Below, piece after piece: positions 33,709 through 46,131 of a DNA stretch of 64,000 nucleotides. How positions within the stretch are numbered: position 1 is the stretch's first letter; every line of letters starts with the position of its first letter. The DNA comes from Litsea cubeba (lineage: Eukaryota > Streptophyta > Magnoliopsida > Laurales > Lauraceae): NCBI GenBank assembly GCA_012931725.1, contig CM022951.1, positions 26,903,557-26,967,556 on the forward strand. Reading direction: 5' to 3'. The translations under genes were made by a program, and so were the position numbers. The notes below the pieces were generated by a model that saw nothing but the letters and a program-made list of their open reading frames with translations, did not search any database and was not told the origin of the DNA.

Positions 33709-34090
33709 TAACTCACTATCATCACGATCAGTCTCATGATCAGAAGAAACTTGTGGAGCAGCAGAAACCGAACATGCCACAAAATCCATGAGTTTATCTT
33801 TGCCAGTTTCAGGCTTGTCAGACTCAGTGTTTTTCTCCTCATCATCAGAAGTATCATCATCCCAAGTCAAATTAAAAGTGTTTTTTCTTTAGTATCCTGT
33901 TACCACAATCACTAGCAATGTGTCCAAAACCTTGACACTCATAATACTGAATCCCTTTACAAGATTTCTTCTTCACTACAAATTTATGAATTCTCAAATC
34001 ACTTTTCTTTCCCTTCATAAATAGCCTTAACCGCTTCATGAATTGAACAGTCACTTGGGGATCAATTTCCTCAGAATCATTATCTGTATC
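33709..34090 (-). pseudogene. Copia gag remnant (oldest layer), middle part
   Basis: The minus strand encodes a zinc knuckle YYECQGFGHIASDCGN and the acidic run that follows it in Sirevirus-like gags (TWDDDTSDDEE, then further acidic residues), with a frameshift near 33870. It resembles E3 gag (CYNCKGFGHIAQNC, then ITWDDEDED) but is a different, older copy. It is bounded left by the end of the E1 LTR and right by the start of E2. It joins 62859-63133 when E2 is removed. Confidence 0.8.
34086..34090. repeat. Left target-site duplication GTATC of E2
   Basis: GTATC here and at 62859-62863 flanks E2. Removing E2 rejoins the gag codons for an acidic run (VESDTD to NDSEE). Confidence 0.92.
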
Positions 34091-36588
34091 TGTTGACACC
34101 AAAAAAAATGTGTCGCTTTGCTTCTTCAAAATCCAGAAAGCTATATGAAGTCGCAGCCTGCCATAAATAGGCAATGCTACTTCCAAAAATCAAATCTTGT
34201 CAGAATCAAACAAAAACTGTAAGATCCTTCAAGACAGCTAAAAGAGGAGTACATAAGAAGTTTCAGGCCATTTCAAAATCATTTGGCCTAACTTCGCTTC
34301 TCCGGCAGCTGAAAAGGAGCTCCGGGTGGCAAAAACATCGGAGACACCAAATCTTCGATCAGAGCCTGTGGACGGTATCAAAATACATCCAAAAGGCTCC
34401 ACGTCAAGTTCCAAGTCAAACCGACAGCGTTTGACCCTACATCAACCCTCGAATAGCTAAATCAAGCCTCTCAGCGGCGAGAACCACCGAGGCCATCACT
34501 CATCAGAAAGAGCATATGGACGGCATCAAAATGCTTACAAATGGCTACACGTCAAGTTTCAGGTCATTTCGACAATATTTGACCAGACTTTGACGCTCGG
34601 AAGCCAAATCAGGCCTCTCGCCGATGAAGCTCCCCGGGACCATGGTCTCCAAGACAGAGCCTATAGATCATCTCAAAATGACTCCAATAGGTTCCCTGTC
34701 AAATTTCAAGTCAATCGGACATCGGCTGACTGCACATCAAGCCGCGACATCTTCATCGCGACAAAAACAAGTCTACTAGCGATAGGACTCCAAAGTTCTT
34801 CAAAACTAAAAAAAAGCCTATGGTTGGTCTTATTTATTACTCAGGAGGCTTCACCCCAAATTTCAGGTTATTCCGCCATCGTTTGATCCAGTTTCTGCTT
34901 CTGATGGAAAATCGGCAACTCTGCGCGACAAAGTCTTCGGCTTTCCAGGAAAATTAGAAACTTTGCACTAAAAAATGCAAGGATTCTCATCAAGTTTTCT
35001 ACAGGGAAATCAGGCCAATAAATGATAAAAAATTTCAAGAAAAAAGGCAGAAGAAAAAAGAATCGAAAAATATCAAAAACGGACGCAAAACGGGACAAAA
35101 GGGGGGAAATTCCCCCCAGGGTCGCCAGCCCTTGCAACCATGGAGCCCCGGGTTACCGGGTTGGCCCCGGAAGGCCCATTTTCCATCGTTTTTTCACGAT
35201 TTGAAGCTTCCGACTCCTGGGATTTTCCAAAATTCATACTTTTGAGGTACCAAATCCTTTGACATTCATCAAAATCAGGCGTCAATCATCAAGAGTATCA
35301 AAATCAACTTTGATCGCCAGCCGGTCAACCAAAAAAATGTGCTTTCTACCCAACCGATCGAGAAATCAACAGGACAGATGGCACCGACCCGCTGTTGGCA
35401 ACCAATACCTGAAGTTACATGGTCATCCAATGTCGATCTACATAAAGTCCCATTGATGATCATCGCCAGAAGAATCCCAAAAGACGCGGCACGGCCCGTG
35501 ACTCTTCAACTGCTCGGCGACCACTTAATGCGATTAATTGACTATTACAGTCATTAATTCATTTCTTTGGACGGCCCAATCAGAAGCAAGCATCCGGGAG
35601 TTACAAGTCAATTAATTCATGGCATTTAACCCATGAAACTCCTCCCATCATGGCGATTAAAGGCAATTAAATGCCCTCAATCTCCTCCGGCCAATCAGAA
35701 GCCAAGAAAAAGGAGTAACAAAATAAAGAATTCAATCTTGTAACCCCTCCCTTTATGTAGCTTTATGACAATTAAGGCTCATAAATCATCCTAAATGGCT
35801 ACCTAAAAGCCTATAAATAGGAGAGCATTCCAGGAAGAGAAACACAGATCCCAGATCAGAAAAAAGCCCAGAAAATCCAAAGAAAAAAAGAGAGAAGACT
35901 CTGCGAAAGTTCTACATCGGCCACCCCTACAAGGTGACAAAAGTTCCTTGGGGAGTACCCCCCCCAAGGTCCTTGCCTTCTCCTTCTGCCTCCAATAGCT
36001 TAGACGTGGCTTTTCAGCCCGTCTACTTAGCTTTTTATTGGACATAGGACCTCCTCTTGGTCTTTGTCCTCTAAAAATCTGAGGTTATAGCCAAGCCAAG
36101 CGAATCAAGAGCATCCTCTATTCTCATCTACATGGATGATGGCGAAGTCCACATATGGCTTGCGACCGTCAATCTGAACGAGTCCCCCACAATCTCCTGA
36201 GAAGTTAGATCCTCCTTTTCTTGCTTTTCATTGTAGTTTGTAGTTTTCCAAAAGAGACAAAAATCACAACTCTTGTCTTTCATTATTGATAAGAATTGTA
36301 AATTGGCTATAAATGCCAAAAAAGTCGCCTTTCACGGCAAATCAAGAAAATGTCTCTTCTCTTAAATATATGTGCAATGGAAACTTAAAAGAAGTTGATT
36401 TCCTTTTTACTTACGAAGGTCAATCTCCGGATCACCACTTGTAATTCCAAGTAAAATAGAAAATCTGGCACACCTACACAAAAAAAATGCTGATGCACGC
36501 CTTTGCCCCCCGGTTACGAAAGGGTCGGATCAAATGAACTCCCACGTCCGCCGACCTCGGTAGAACCGAGCAGAAGCGCTGTCCATCA
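34091..36588 (+). repeat. E2 5' LTR (2498 bp)
   Basis: It starts TGTTGACACC and ends GCTGTCCATCA. A TATA box TATAAATA is at 35812-35819, a C-run hairpin at 35946-35969 and one GGCTATAAATGCC at about 36304. The U3 repeats match those in the E1 LTR. Confidence 0.93.
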
Positions 36589-36608
36589 AGCTGGCTCCAC
36601 CCGGTGGG
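36589..36608 (+). promoter_or_regulatory. Probable E2 primer-binding site
   Basis: TGGCTCCACCCGGTGGG begins three bases after the LTR end and has the obligatory TGG. I could not assign the matching tRNA. It is not the iMet site used by the other elements here. Confidence 0.5.
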
Positions 36609-38288
36609 ACACGTTCATTTGAGAACAGGATGCTAGAAATGAAATATCTGCACATCATATCTTTTGCTCTATGCTTATACTTCTTTTCTCGATTCCTTGG
36701 CTACTTTTTAATTGGTGGCCTATGTCAGATTCCGCATCTAAAAAAAAATGAGATGAGATTTTTTGGAAATTTCTAATTCTTTGAATTTATTTCCACTTTT
36801 CTCTTTTAAAAAAAACTAGATTTTTCAGTTTGGATTCAAAATTGAGAAACCTTGATCCTTTCCTATCGTTCATCGTGCTTGCAGAATTGTTGAGCCTGTT
36901 CGACTAAGGTTTTGGGCCATCGTTTCTCTTCTATGAGTTCATTAAAGATCTAAAAATATATATAAAAAAAATCAAATTTTTCAGTTTGGATTCAAAATTG
37001 AGAAACCTTGATTCTTTCCTTTCGTTCATCGTGCTTGCAGAAATGTTGAGACTATTCGACTAAGGTTTCGGGCCATCGTTTCTCTTCGATGAGTTCATTA
37101 AAGATCTAAAATATATATATACAAAATAAAAATAAAAAAATCAGATTTTTCAGTTTGGATTCAAAATTGAGAAACCTTGATCCTTTCCTATCGTTCATCG
37201 TGCTTGCAGAAATGTTGAGCCTGTTCGACTAAGGATGAGTCTATTTGGGATCTTAAAAAAAAGACCACTAAGGTTAAACCAACTGCGTTCTTTGATCACG
37301 GTTGATTCAAGAAAAGCCTTGTCCAGAGTATGGAGACAGCTTGACTGTTCTAAGCAAGGGTCCCCCAAGCGGGTTCATTAAGTAATCCTACCCTTACCCC
37401 GGGGCATTCTATTAATTGAGATTTCATAAGACCGGGTTAGGAGGCCGATGTGTACTCTCTCATCTTTTAAATAAGAATTTTTCAAAATAAAAAAATTTTA
37501 AAATAAAAATATTAAAATATTAAATAAAAAAAAATTAGAAGTCTTAAAAAAAATTAAATAAGTTTAAAAAAATTAATAAATAAAAAAAGATTTTTCAAAA
37601 AAAATCTTCAAAAAACAAAACTTCCGACATTTTTGGGGTGGTCTCCTCCTTTCTGAGCACTGGCGCTCGTGGAAATCGTTGAGCCCGTGCTCAGATTGGA
37701 ATGCCTTGTGCTCTCTTTGATGAACCCAATATTGGCCTTTCAAAAAAAAAAAAAAACTCGTCATTTTTGGATTCAGATCTGAGAAATTATGGTTCATTTC
37801 CTTCTGAGTACTGGCGCTTGCGGAAATCGCTGAGACCGTATTTGGATCGGAATACCATCTGCTCTCTTTAATGAATCCAATCTTGACCTTTCAAAACAGA
37901 GAATCTCATCTCATGGATGCGGTCTCCAAATATTTGTGTCTAGTGGTACTAGTATGCCCTTTAAGGGTCTAGTGTATTCGCGACCGGCAAATTTGTAATT
38001 CCAACCTTATATTCTTCTTACATCGAGCAAGCTCTGCTTCTCGATAAGTCGAATTTAGGTTCACAATTGCTTCTAGCAGTTACTGGGATGCTCATTCTGG
38101 GCTTACCATACCTGCGATCAGAAAAATTGTACCCTCTATGGCCTTTTTGCCTTCTTCATATTACTTGGGTCATCGCCCTCGAGCGATTTGAAAAGACAAA
38201 ACCATAGAACTTCCCATTTATGATCATTACATTCTTGTGATTGCTAATGGATGTGGTCTTGTTTCAGAAATCTTTCGAAAAACTAACA
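36609..38288 (+). repeat. E2 untranslated leader with tandem duplications
   Basis: No gene is seen. Three copies of a ~160-bp unit starting TTTTTCAGTTTGGATTCAAA lie at about 36820, 36977 and 37145. A pair of ~97-bp units with GAGCACTGGCGCT lies at about 37651-37747 and 37801-37897. AT-rich filler is near 37480-37600. Confidence 0.78.
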
Positions 38289-39351
38289 ATGGCAGCATCG
38301 CTTACCATTACTTTCGATGAGAACAAGCACCAGCTCATGCTTCAACAGAAGCAAACCACGCGCACTTACAAGCGCCCCATCAGCTGCCGAAGCGTCAACT
38401 CCCTCGGCAACTCTCTGAACTCCGGGTCGACCTCGACTCCCTGGACTATCGTCTTTGGGATGCTGGGACCATTCCCACTTCCCGAAGAACAAACTGCTCC
38501 TTCCAAGAAGCAGAAACTCGCCTCTCAATGTGTCACTGCCGTGACACCAAAGGTGAGCACCAAAAGGCCCGAAGCCCGTGGCACCCCCACGAAGCCTCGA
38601 CTTGCAAACGACCAGGTCTATCCCAAGACTTGGTCCACAAGACCTTCACCAAAACAAAGAAGGTCCTAAACATCCACCAAGCGAGCATACCTGGCCCCAC
38701 TCAAGGAGAACCAGTTCTACCCTCTTGCCTACATGAAAGAGGAGAGACCCATCTCCAACCTAACTTCCAAGTCAACCCAGCATGAGCCGGCTTGTTCTTA
38801 CAAGCCCAAAATCAAATCATGCATCACAAGGCCTCTGCAAGCACCTGCTAAGGCTTACAATCCTTCAGTTCGACCCTTCATATCTACAGGGGCCGAACTC
38901 CAAAAATTCAAAGCTTCGCTGCAACAGCCGAAGGACTAGGTCCGCATCCTGTCCTTGCCCAGCTACAAAGAAGACAGGCTCGGCTGCTGCGCCCCAGAGG
39001 GAGCACATCCTTCATTGTCAAAGCCCAGCTAGAGCTAACCGAAGCTCAAATTGCTCATCATATACGCCGCCGCGCATCATATCGACAAAAGAGACTAGAG
39101 AAGCAAAGGTGCCAGCTTCCTACGCTTGAAGTCTCTCACAAATGGGTCGAAAAAGAAAGACTCAACCAAGTTGTTGCTGTCCATATGGTTGGAAAAACCA
39201 GAAGACGCCAAAAGTCAGCAACAAAAATTCATGTCCGACGTCCGGTGACCCGCAGCGTCTCCGCCAGGAAAGAAGACACTCAGAAGAATCCCCTACTCCT
39301 TCAAGCAAAGGACGGTAGAGTGATATTTCCTCAAGCTCTTCATAAAAAAGA
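38289..39351 (+). pseudogene. E2 gag, possible N-terminal region
   Basis: An ATG at 38289 opens 126 codons (MAASLTITFDENKHQ) to TAA 38667-38669. Lysine- and proline-rich coding-like sequence then continues in shifted frames to about 39130. Position and composition suit the start of a Tat gag, but no domain is recognisable. It could equally be leader sequence. Confidence 0.45.
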
Positions 39352-40968
39352 ATGAGCCCCAGCTCAGGCACCAGGACAGTTACTTCGTTTGAATCTCGAG
39401 GGATGAACGTCTTGGCTACAAATTTTGAGCCACCACCCCGCAATCCACCTCAAGATGATGCGATCACAGGCATCCAGCAGTTGGAATAAGGCTAGCAGAG
39501 AATTGAAACTCTGATGGAAAACCTTCTCCTCGCCTTCCAAAATCAGGCGAACAATGAACCTCCTCAGAATCATCAAGATGATGAGGTAAACGGAGAAGAA
39601 AATGAGTCACGCGCCCTAACCAAAAAGGACATAGACAGTATCCTCGCCAAAGCAAAAGAAGAGGATATACTCAAAGAGCATGGGATCAAGCCACCATATC
39701 CCTTATGGATAGACTCGGTCCCGTTCCCCACAAAATTCAACCATCCTACTCTCCAAACATATACGGGGAAAGGATCAGCCAGACAGCACATCATCCACTT
39801 CAAGATCTTGACGGGAGCTATCCCGGATCAAGATGCATTCAAGATCCGCCTCTTTGCAAGTACCCTAAAAGGTACGGCCTTCGATTGGTACTCCACTTTG
39901 CCGGAGGACTCCATCCAAAATTGGGCCATGCTAGAGACACGCTTCCTGACTCACTTCAAAGGTGAGGATCATCCGGCTACTATGGCTCAACTGTGCAGCC
40001 TAAAACAGGGGGAGAATGAGTCAACATATGACTTCATTCATAAGTGGAAAGCAATGGCATACAAATGCTCTGATGTATTGCCACAAGCATCGCTAGTTGA
40101 CATCTGCAGAAACAACATGAGAGCTAGAATCTGCTCCATGATCATCGACAACAAATCAAAGAATCTGGGAGAGCTCCTAGAAGCTTCCATGGAAGCTGAA
40201 ACGGTGATTAAAGACCTCAACAGTCAGAAATCATCAAGAAAAGAGCCAACCGCCATTGCAACCTCAAAAACAAAGAAAAAAGAGGTCCACAATGTGCAAA
40301 CCAAGTCAGCTCCTCAGCCACCAAAGAAAGCTGAAAACAAAGCTGCAGGTAAGAGACCTGAACTCTCTGATGCCTTCAAAGAGCGAGTAGAAAAGAAATA
40401 ACCGTTCAATGAAGATGTTGATGAAATCTTCGAGGCTCTCATGGCAAACGGCAAGCTCACTTTGCCTGAACCCAAAAGACCGAGTGATGTTGGCAAAACC
40501 AACGATCATCGGTACTGTCCATACCACCAGATGATCTCGCATCCTCTCAATCAATGCTTCGTTGTGAGGGAGAAAATAAACGAGATGTGGAAAAACAGAG
40601 TCATCACCTTTGACAAAAACTATGGGTCTGCCTCCGTCAACATGGTGTCATGTGGACAAACACCAAAATCACCAAAGAAGAAGATCACTACTTCCTTCAA
40701 GGTGATAAACTCAATCCAAGCGTCCGAGGAACTAGTTCCTTACCTGACACCAGACGGACAACTCGTATGGGTACATCTCGATCTCCTGGAAGATGAAAAT
40801 TGGGAGGTCGTGAAAACAAAGCCTACAACTCAACAGCGAAGGCAGGCTAGGAAACATCTCCTCAAGCTCAAACGGCAAGAGAAGACCCAGCAAAAACAAG
40901 AAGTCCAAGAAAAGGCAGAGGCTTCTTCTACCGCTTCACTGGAGGCAACAAAAACGTCCCCTCCATAG
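39352..40968 (+). pseudogene. E2 gag: capsid (Retrotrans_gag-like) domain
   Basis: The frame from ATG 39352 is interrupted by TAA 39487-39489 and TAG 39493-39495, then open to TAA 40399-40401 and, in the same frame, to TAG 40966-40968. The capsid core is typical of plant gypsy gag: YTGKGSARQHIIHFK, FASTLKGTAFDWYSTLPEDS, FLTHFKGEDHPATMAQLCSL and ESTYDFIHKWKAM. After the second stop a zinc-binding-like CPYHQMISHPLNQC appears, as in other Tat gags. Confidence 0.87.
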
Positions 40969-42375
40969 ACTTCAAAGGGGGTAAGAAAATTCACTCTCAG
41001 TGATTTCAAGCCACCTCAATTCAAAGAAACCACGCAGGGGGCATTATACTCTTGCAATTCGGTAGTTGGATTCTCTATTGATGGATACGAGTCCAGCGAC
41101 ACCGATGATGGATTCGAATCCAACTACACCGATGAGTGGGAGGAATCCCTTGAAATAGGAGAATATCTCTCCGATGAAGAATGGGTTCCTGAGACTGATC
41201 TTATGCCAGTAATCTGGTATAACCCCTACAACCACAAGGATCCTGGGCTGATGATGAAGAAGACCAAGAGGCTGTACAAGAAAATGTTGCTGACCCAGCA
41301 CCCGTCATTACTCCAGTGGAAATCAACTATGTTGAGCCACAAAGAGTTGATGAAGAAGAAGATTTGGCTCCCATGCCTGATCTTGAAGAATATGCAAGGA
41401 TCTTGCAGCGTCTCGCTCTTGAACAAAAGCAAGACCGCGTCAACGAGCTTCCTCGCAATCCAGAGCCTGAAGTCCCTGAAGGCCATCAATTACATCCTTC
41501 ATTAACTCCTGAAAATGGAGAAAATTGCTGGATAGACGATCCTCTTACATCCGAGGATGAGTCTGACTCCGATCAGGCAACGTCTCCTATTAGAGCTTCC
41601 TGTAATATGATAATTCAGGATTATAGCTCTTCCGAAGTATCGTCTGACGAGATCACTTACACTTCGACGACGCCTAGCAATATATCCTCTGGAGTCACTT
41701 CATCTCACGTGACTTTCACTGAGACAGCACCCTCTCAGGTTTCTTCTCCTGAGACTGTGACTTCAAAGCTCACACGCTTCCTGACTGAAGAATCCCCAGC
41801 TATTAATGTTTGGGACGGTGAATTGGTCAACGAAGAAAAAAGGTTGCTGGATGCTGTTCAGGACTTGTTCCCGGAAAATGCTCCATGCAACACAATCACT
41901 GAGGATGGCAACTCTGCTGCAGATACATCCTCAGCAAATGAAAAACGACAGCCTCTCGATCCTGAAGACAATCTTCCAAACGAAAACCTTTCTCAAGAAG
42001 CTCTCGAAGTTGGTAGAGGCACCCGCTCTGGCCGGGACTACCACAAGAATCACAACCAATCTTCCTTTACATATGTAAATCCTTCAGGAAAAGATGTTAT
42101 AACTGCCCCTAGTGGCAACAATGATGAACATGCAGGCCCTAAGGAGGCTTTCAAGTATGACTTGATTGAACATTTCAAGCACATACCTGCACGTCTGAAC
42201 ATCCTAAACTTATTGCGAATGTCTCCGCACACTCGTGATAATCTCATTTCAGAATTACAAAAGCTGAATGAGGATGTCGACAAACATGCCCCGCAAGTCC
42301 TCCAAATTGAAATGGACTACCGGGTCAAAAACTCAGAAACTTCCTCAAAATGAGAAAAGAAGAAAACTGAGGGAT
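40969..42375 (+). pseudogene. E2 gag-pol linker, acidic
   Basis: This is coding-like sequence continuous with gag (FTLSDFKPPQFKETTQGALY), very rich in D and E. It has a frameshift near 41250, then a 346-codon open frame (41316-42353) rich in E, S, T and D. It ends just before the protease. No domain is recognised. Low-complexity spacers between gag and protease are usual in this lineage. Confidence 0.65.
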
Positions 42376-44003
42376 CATGCATCGAATGCCTCTCGGTTCA
42401 AAAAGCAGCCAGTGCAACCATCGCCTTCACTAAGGACGACCTCCTACTTGGCGAAACAAGGCACAACCGACCCCTGTACTTCATAGGGTACATCAAGGAA
42501 ATGCATATGCACAGAGTTCAGATCGACCCAAGTTCTGCACTCAACCTCATCTCCACTTCGCCTCTCGAAGAGTTGGGCATCCCACCCAGCAAGCTGAGCC
42601 ACACATCTGTATCTATCTTTGGATACGATGGGAGTACTCAAAGGCCGATCGGCAAAATCAAGTTCAAGTTGCAATCGGTGATCTTATCTCTGAGGTCACT
42701 GTATATGCAATAAAAACCCCTTCATGCTACAACATCCTTCTCGGACGCCCCTGGATCCACGGGAATGGTGTTGTCCCTTCAACCTACATCAATGCATCAA
42801 GTTTGTTGGCGACGATGGCATGATACATCGAATCTTTGCGGACAAAAAACCCTTCAAAGGTAAACAAGTCCACTTTGCAGACTCAGTATGAAGGTGAAAA
42901 AGAAGAAGAGGAGAAGCACACAGCACCCTTTGCCGAAAATCTCCAGAAAGATAAAGGCAAGGCTCCTCAACAATCACCGGAAGAAAACAAACCATCCGGT
43001 AAGTCCAAATAGAGCATTCAAACTCCCTTCATCATCTCCCTCAAACCTTTAAAGCCTTTGGTCATCAAAACTAAAGTGTAGAAGGCAAAGCAAAAGTCTG
43101 GGGAAAAATTTGTTATCTCTTTCGTGTCTATCATGCAAGACACGGATTCGGATTCAGAGCCAGAAGATAACACATCGTCAAGCCAAGCTGACACTCAGCA
43201 AGTTCAGCATGCTCTTACTCTAATGGAGACAACTTCTGACATAGAAGATCCTACGTCAGCTTCCTTCATTGTTCCAGCAACTTCAGCAAAGGAAAAGCCG
43301 ATCTTTTTCCATAGATCGGATGCTTCTTCATCACACTCCATGCTTGAACCTTTTCAAAACGAAGGTATGCCTCAACTATCCTTTTATAGTCATGTGGCAC
43401 AAGCTATTATGAAGAAAATGGGCTATGACGCTCAAAACCCAGTCGGTTTGGGAGAAGGACGCGGTATTCTCACGCCATTGGGGCCCGTCTTGAACAAAAG
43501 CCAGCTAGAAGATTGGACACTCAACGGCCATGCAGAAAAGTCTTCACATGGATTAGGGTATGATCCCGACACTCCCCTGAGACAGTTGACACAAAGGCTT
43601 AAAAGTCAATTTACTAACCAAGCCTCAACATCTCAAGTCCATGAAAACATCGATCTCCCTAGATATCTCTTCGATGAGTCACCTGACAAAGATCCAGGAA
43701 GCTCATCCAATCGGTACGATTTTTCAAAAAATGAAGAGGAGTTGTCCGATGGCACAGACTTATGGTCTTCTGACCCAGAAGAACCCTCGTCTCCAAAAGA
43801 AGTACCTTACTTCGACCCGGTTTCAACAGGCGATTGGGATCATCTCATAGCAAGCCTTGAGAAAATTGCCAATCAAGAAGACCCGTGGAAAGGAACAAAA
43901 CCTTGGTCTGGAAATGCCCTTGAAACCCCAGAAGGTTTCGTAGAGCTGGAAGCCTCTGAAAATATTATGGAGGAACCACCTACGAACCTTTCAACAGAAG
44001 ATC
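42376..44003 (+). pseudogene. E2 pol: protease and G-patch, broken
   Basis: It is collinear with E1 1-1615. The protease active site reads IDPSSALN, so the glycine of the D-x-G motif is serine here. A 2-bp loss near 42675 shifts the frame and stops follow. The G-patch (KKMGYDAQNPVGLGEGRG) is intact in a frame open from 43124 and runs into the deletion junction at 44004-44006. Confidence 0.83.
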
Positions 44004-44006
44004 CTG

Positions 44007-44899
44007 CATTCTACAGCGATTTCATGTCCTTTCGAAGCCTAGGGTATGGATATCATAGGTCCTATTTCTCCCCCTTCGAGCAAAGGTCATCGCTTCATCT
44101 TCGCCGCTACGGATTATTTCTCCAAGTGGTCAGAAGCGCTCAATAAAATAAAGACCTCATTAGTCCTTCAGTTCCTGCGCACCAACATCATTTGTCGTTT
44201 TGGCATACCCAAAAGATTCATCCATGATAACGGACCACAATTCCAGGATCATCGATTCTATAGGTTCTACGACAAATACAAATTCCAAAGGTGTCCTTCG
44301 ACTTCATACAATCCGGCAGTAAACGGATTAGCAGAAGCTTTCAACAAGACACTCTGCAAAATCCTCAAAAAAAAATGGTCTCCAGTCAAAAAAGAGACTG
44401 GAGCGACAAACTGCCTGAAACTTTGTGGGCTTATCGAGCCACCGTTCGAGGACCAACCCATAGCACACCATTCTCCTTGGTCTATGGATGCGAAGCTGTC
44501 GTACCCTCGAAAGTACAAATTCCTTCCTTGAGAGTATCCTTGCAAAATGACACGACTCAAGAAAGCAATTTCAAATTGCGACTCCATGAGATGGACAATC
44601 TCGATGAGAGACGGCTCGAAGCTCGACAAAGCATTTAACTTTACCAAGCACGCATGGCAGGATCTTTCGACAAAAAGGTCAGGCAACGTGCCTATAAAAA
44701 AGGTGACTTGGTTCTTACGATAAAAAGACAAATGGTCTTCGCTCACAAGTCCAAAGGCAAGTTTGAGCCAAAATGGGAGGGACCCTACGTCATCGATAAG
44801 GTTTTCTCCAACGGCGCGTACGTACTCCTAAACATGGAGGGTGACAGATGTATGATGCCCATCAACGGCAAGTTCTTCAAGCGGCACTACCCTTGAAGA
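44007..44899 (+). pseudogene. E2 pol: integrase core and C-terminal domain
   Basis: The open frame 44046-44531 holds MDIIGPISPPSSKGHRF, HDNGPQFQDHRF (44226) and GLAEAFNKT (44334), giving a complete D,D35E spacing. The HHCC domain has gone with the deletion. A frameshift near 44375 separates the rest of the core. The C-terminal domain (FDKKVRQRAYKKGDLVL, FEPKWEGPYVIDKV) ends at TGA about 44894-44896. Confidence 0.85.
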
Positions 44900-46131
44900 C
44901 TTACCCAACTGGGTAAGAGCAATGCCTGTACGGACAAAACCGATTTCAAGGTACACGCTCGTCAAACCCACTATTTTTAGAATTTTCATATCAAATGTTG
45001 AAATTTCTAGAAATTTAAACAATGCTTACTTTCATCGTTTCATTGTTCAAAAAAAAAGTCCAAGTTTAGGAACCTTTCCCTAACTTGACCAAAATTTTCA
45101 ACCCTTGAACCCAAAATTCATGGTTTAAACAAAATCCGTATTCAGGGATTTCCACCCAAGTCCACCCTACCTTTTACCGCCTAAATGGCTTTAGGTCAAA
45201 ACTTATGACCCTCGTGTCTTTAAACAAAAAAAAAATGGTATTTCAAAAACCACGGGGAAGCGACGCTTAGTCGATACTCGCACAAATTGGAAGCATGCGA
45301 ACCATGTTCGACACTTCCAAAATCGCAAGGAAGCGACATTTCGTCGATACTTGCAAAATCATAAAAAAACAACCGTGGAGACGCAACATTTCAGTTGATA
45401 TTCACAACCCAAATTTAAAAAACACGTGGAGACGCAACATTTCAGTTGATATCCACAACCCAAATTTCAAAGGTTCGAAAAAACCAAGAAATCGTAGAGA
45501 TGTAACATTGCAGTTGATATCCACAACCCAAGGGTTCGAGAAAACCGGAAATTTCAAAAATCACGGGGAAACGACATCAAGTCAATACCCGTAAAACCAA
45601 AATTTTTGAAGAGCAAGGAAGCGACATTCCATCGATACTCGCAACCGAATGAGCAAGGATGCGACATTCTATCGATACTTACAAGACCATTCAGCGGGGA
45701 GGCGACTTTTAGTTGATACTTGCATTTTTGAAAATCAAAACCGGCTATAAATGCCACCAAAACAGGCTATAAATGCCACAAACCAAAAACTTCGCTTTCA
45801 AAAAACCCGGCTATTAATGCCACAAACTCGGCTATCAATGCCAAAATCGGCTTCCATGCCACAAACAAAATCTAGCTCCCATGCCAAAACAATCATTTGA
45901 CAAAAGATTTTCACAAAATGACAAACTTTTGATCAAATCCCATTTAGCAATTACTTTCATCACAAAAAGATTTAAGTGAGCGTAGGGAAAACAAAAAAAA
46001 AAGAGTACCAAAAAATACATGCGGTACCAGAAAAAAGTGTTCACAAGCACTACAAAAAAAAAAGAGTACCAAAAAATACATGTGGTACCAAAAAAAAAAG
46101 AATAATAGTTTCTGCTACAAAAATCAGGAGC
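44900..46131. repeat. E2 non-coding block with the three tandem-repeat families
   Basis: No gene is seen. Same order as E1: GCGACATT...TCGATAC units (about 45249-45725), GGCTATAAATGCC units (about 45738-45890, roughly six), then GTACCAAAAAATACATG and TTCACAAGCACTAC blocks (about 46000-46100). Confidence 0.87.

Noticed and set aside
33709..34090. Reading E1 plus E2 as one element or as an LTR-LTR recombination product
   Set aside because: E2 has its own perfect GTATC duplication, and 382 bp of unrelated copia gag separates the two facing LTRs.
43124..44146. Open frame running through the E2 deletion junction as a novel fusion protein
   Set aside because: After 44006 the frame is not the integrase frame (44046-44531), so the tail is out-of-frame sequence rather than a fused domain.
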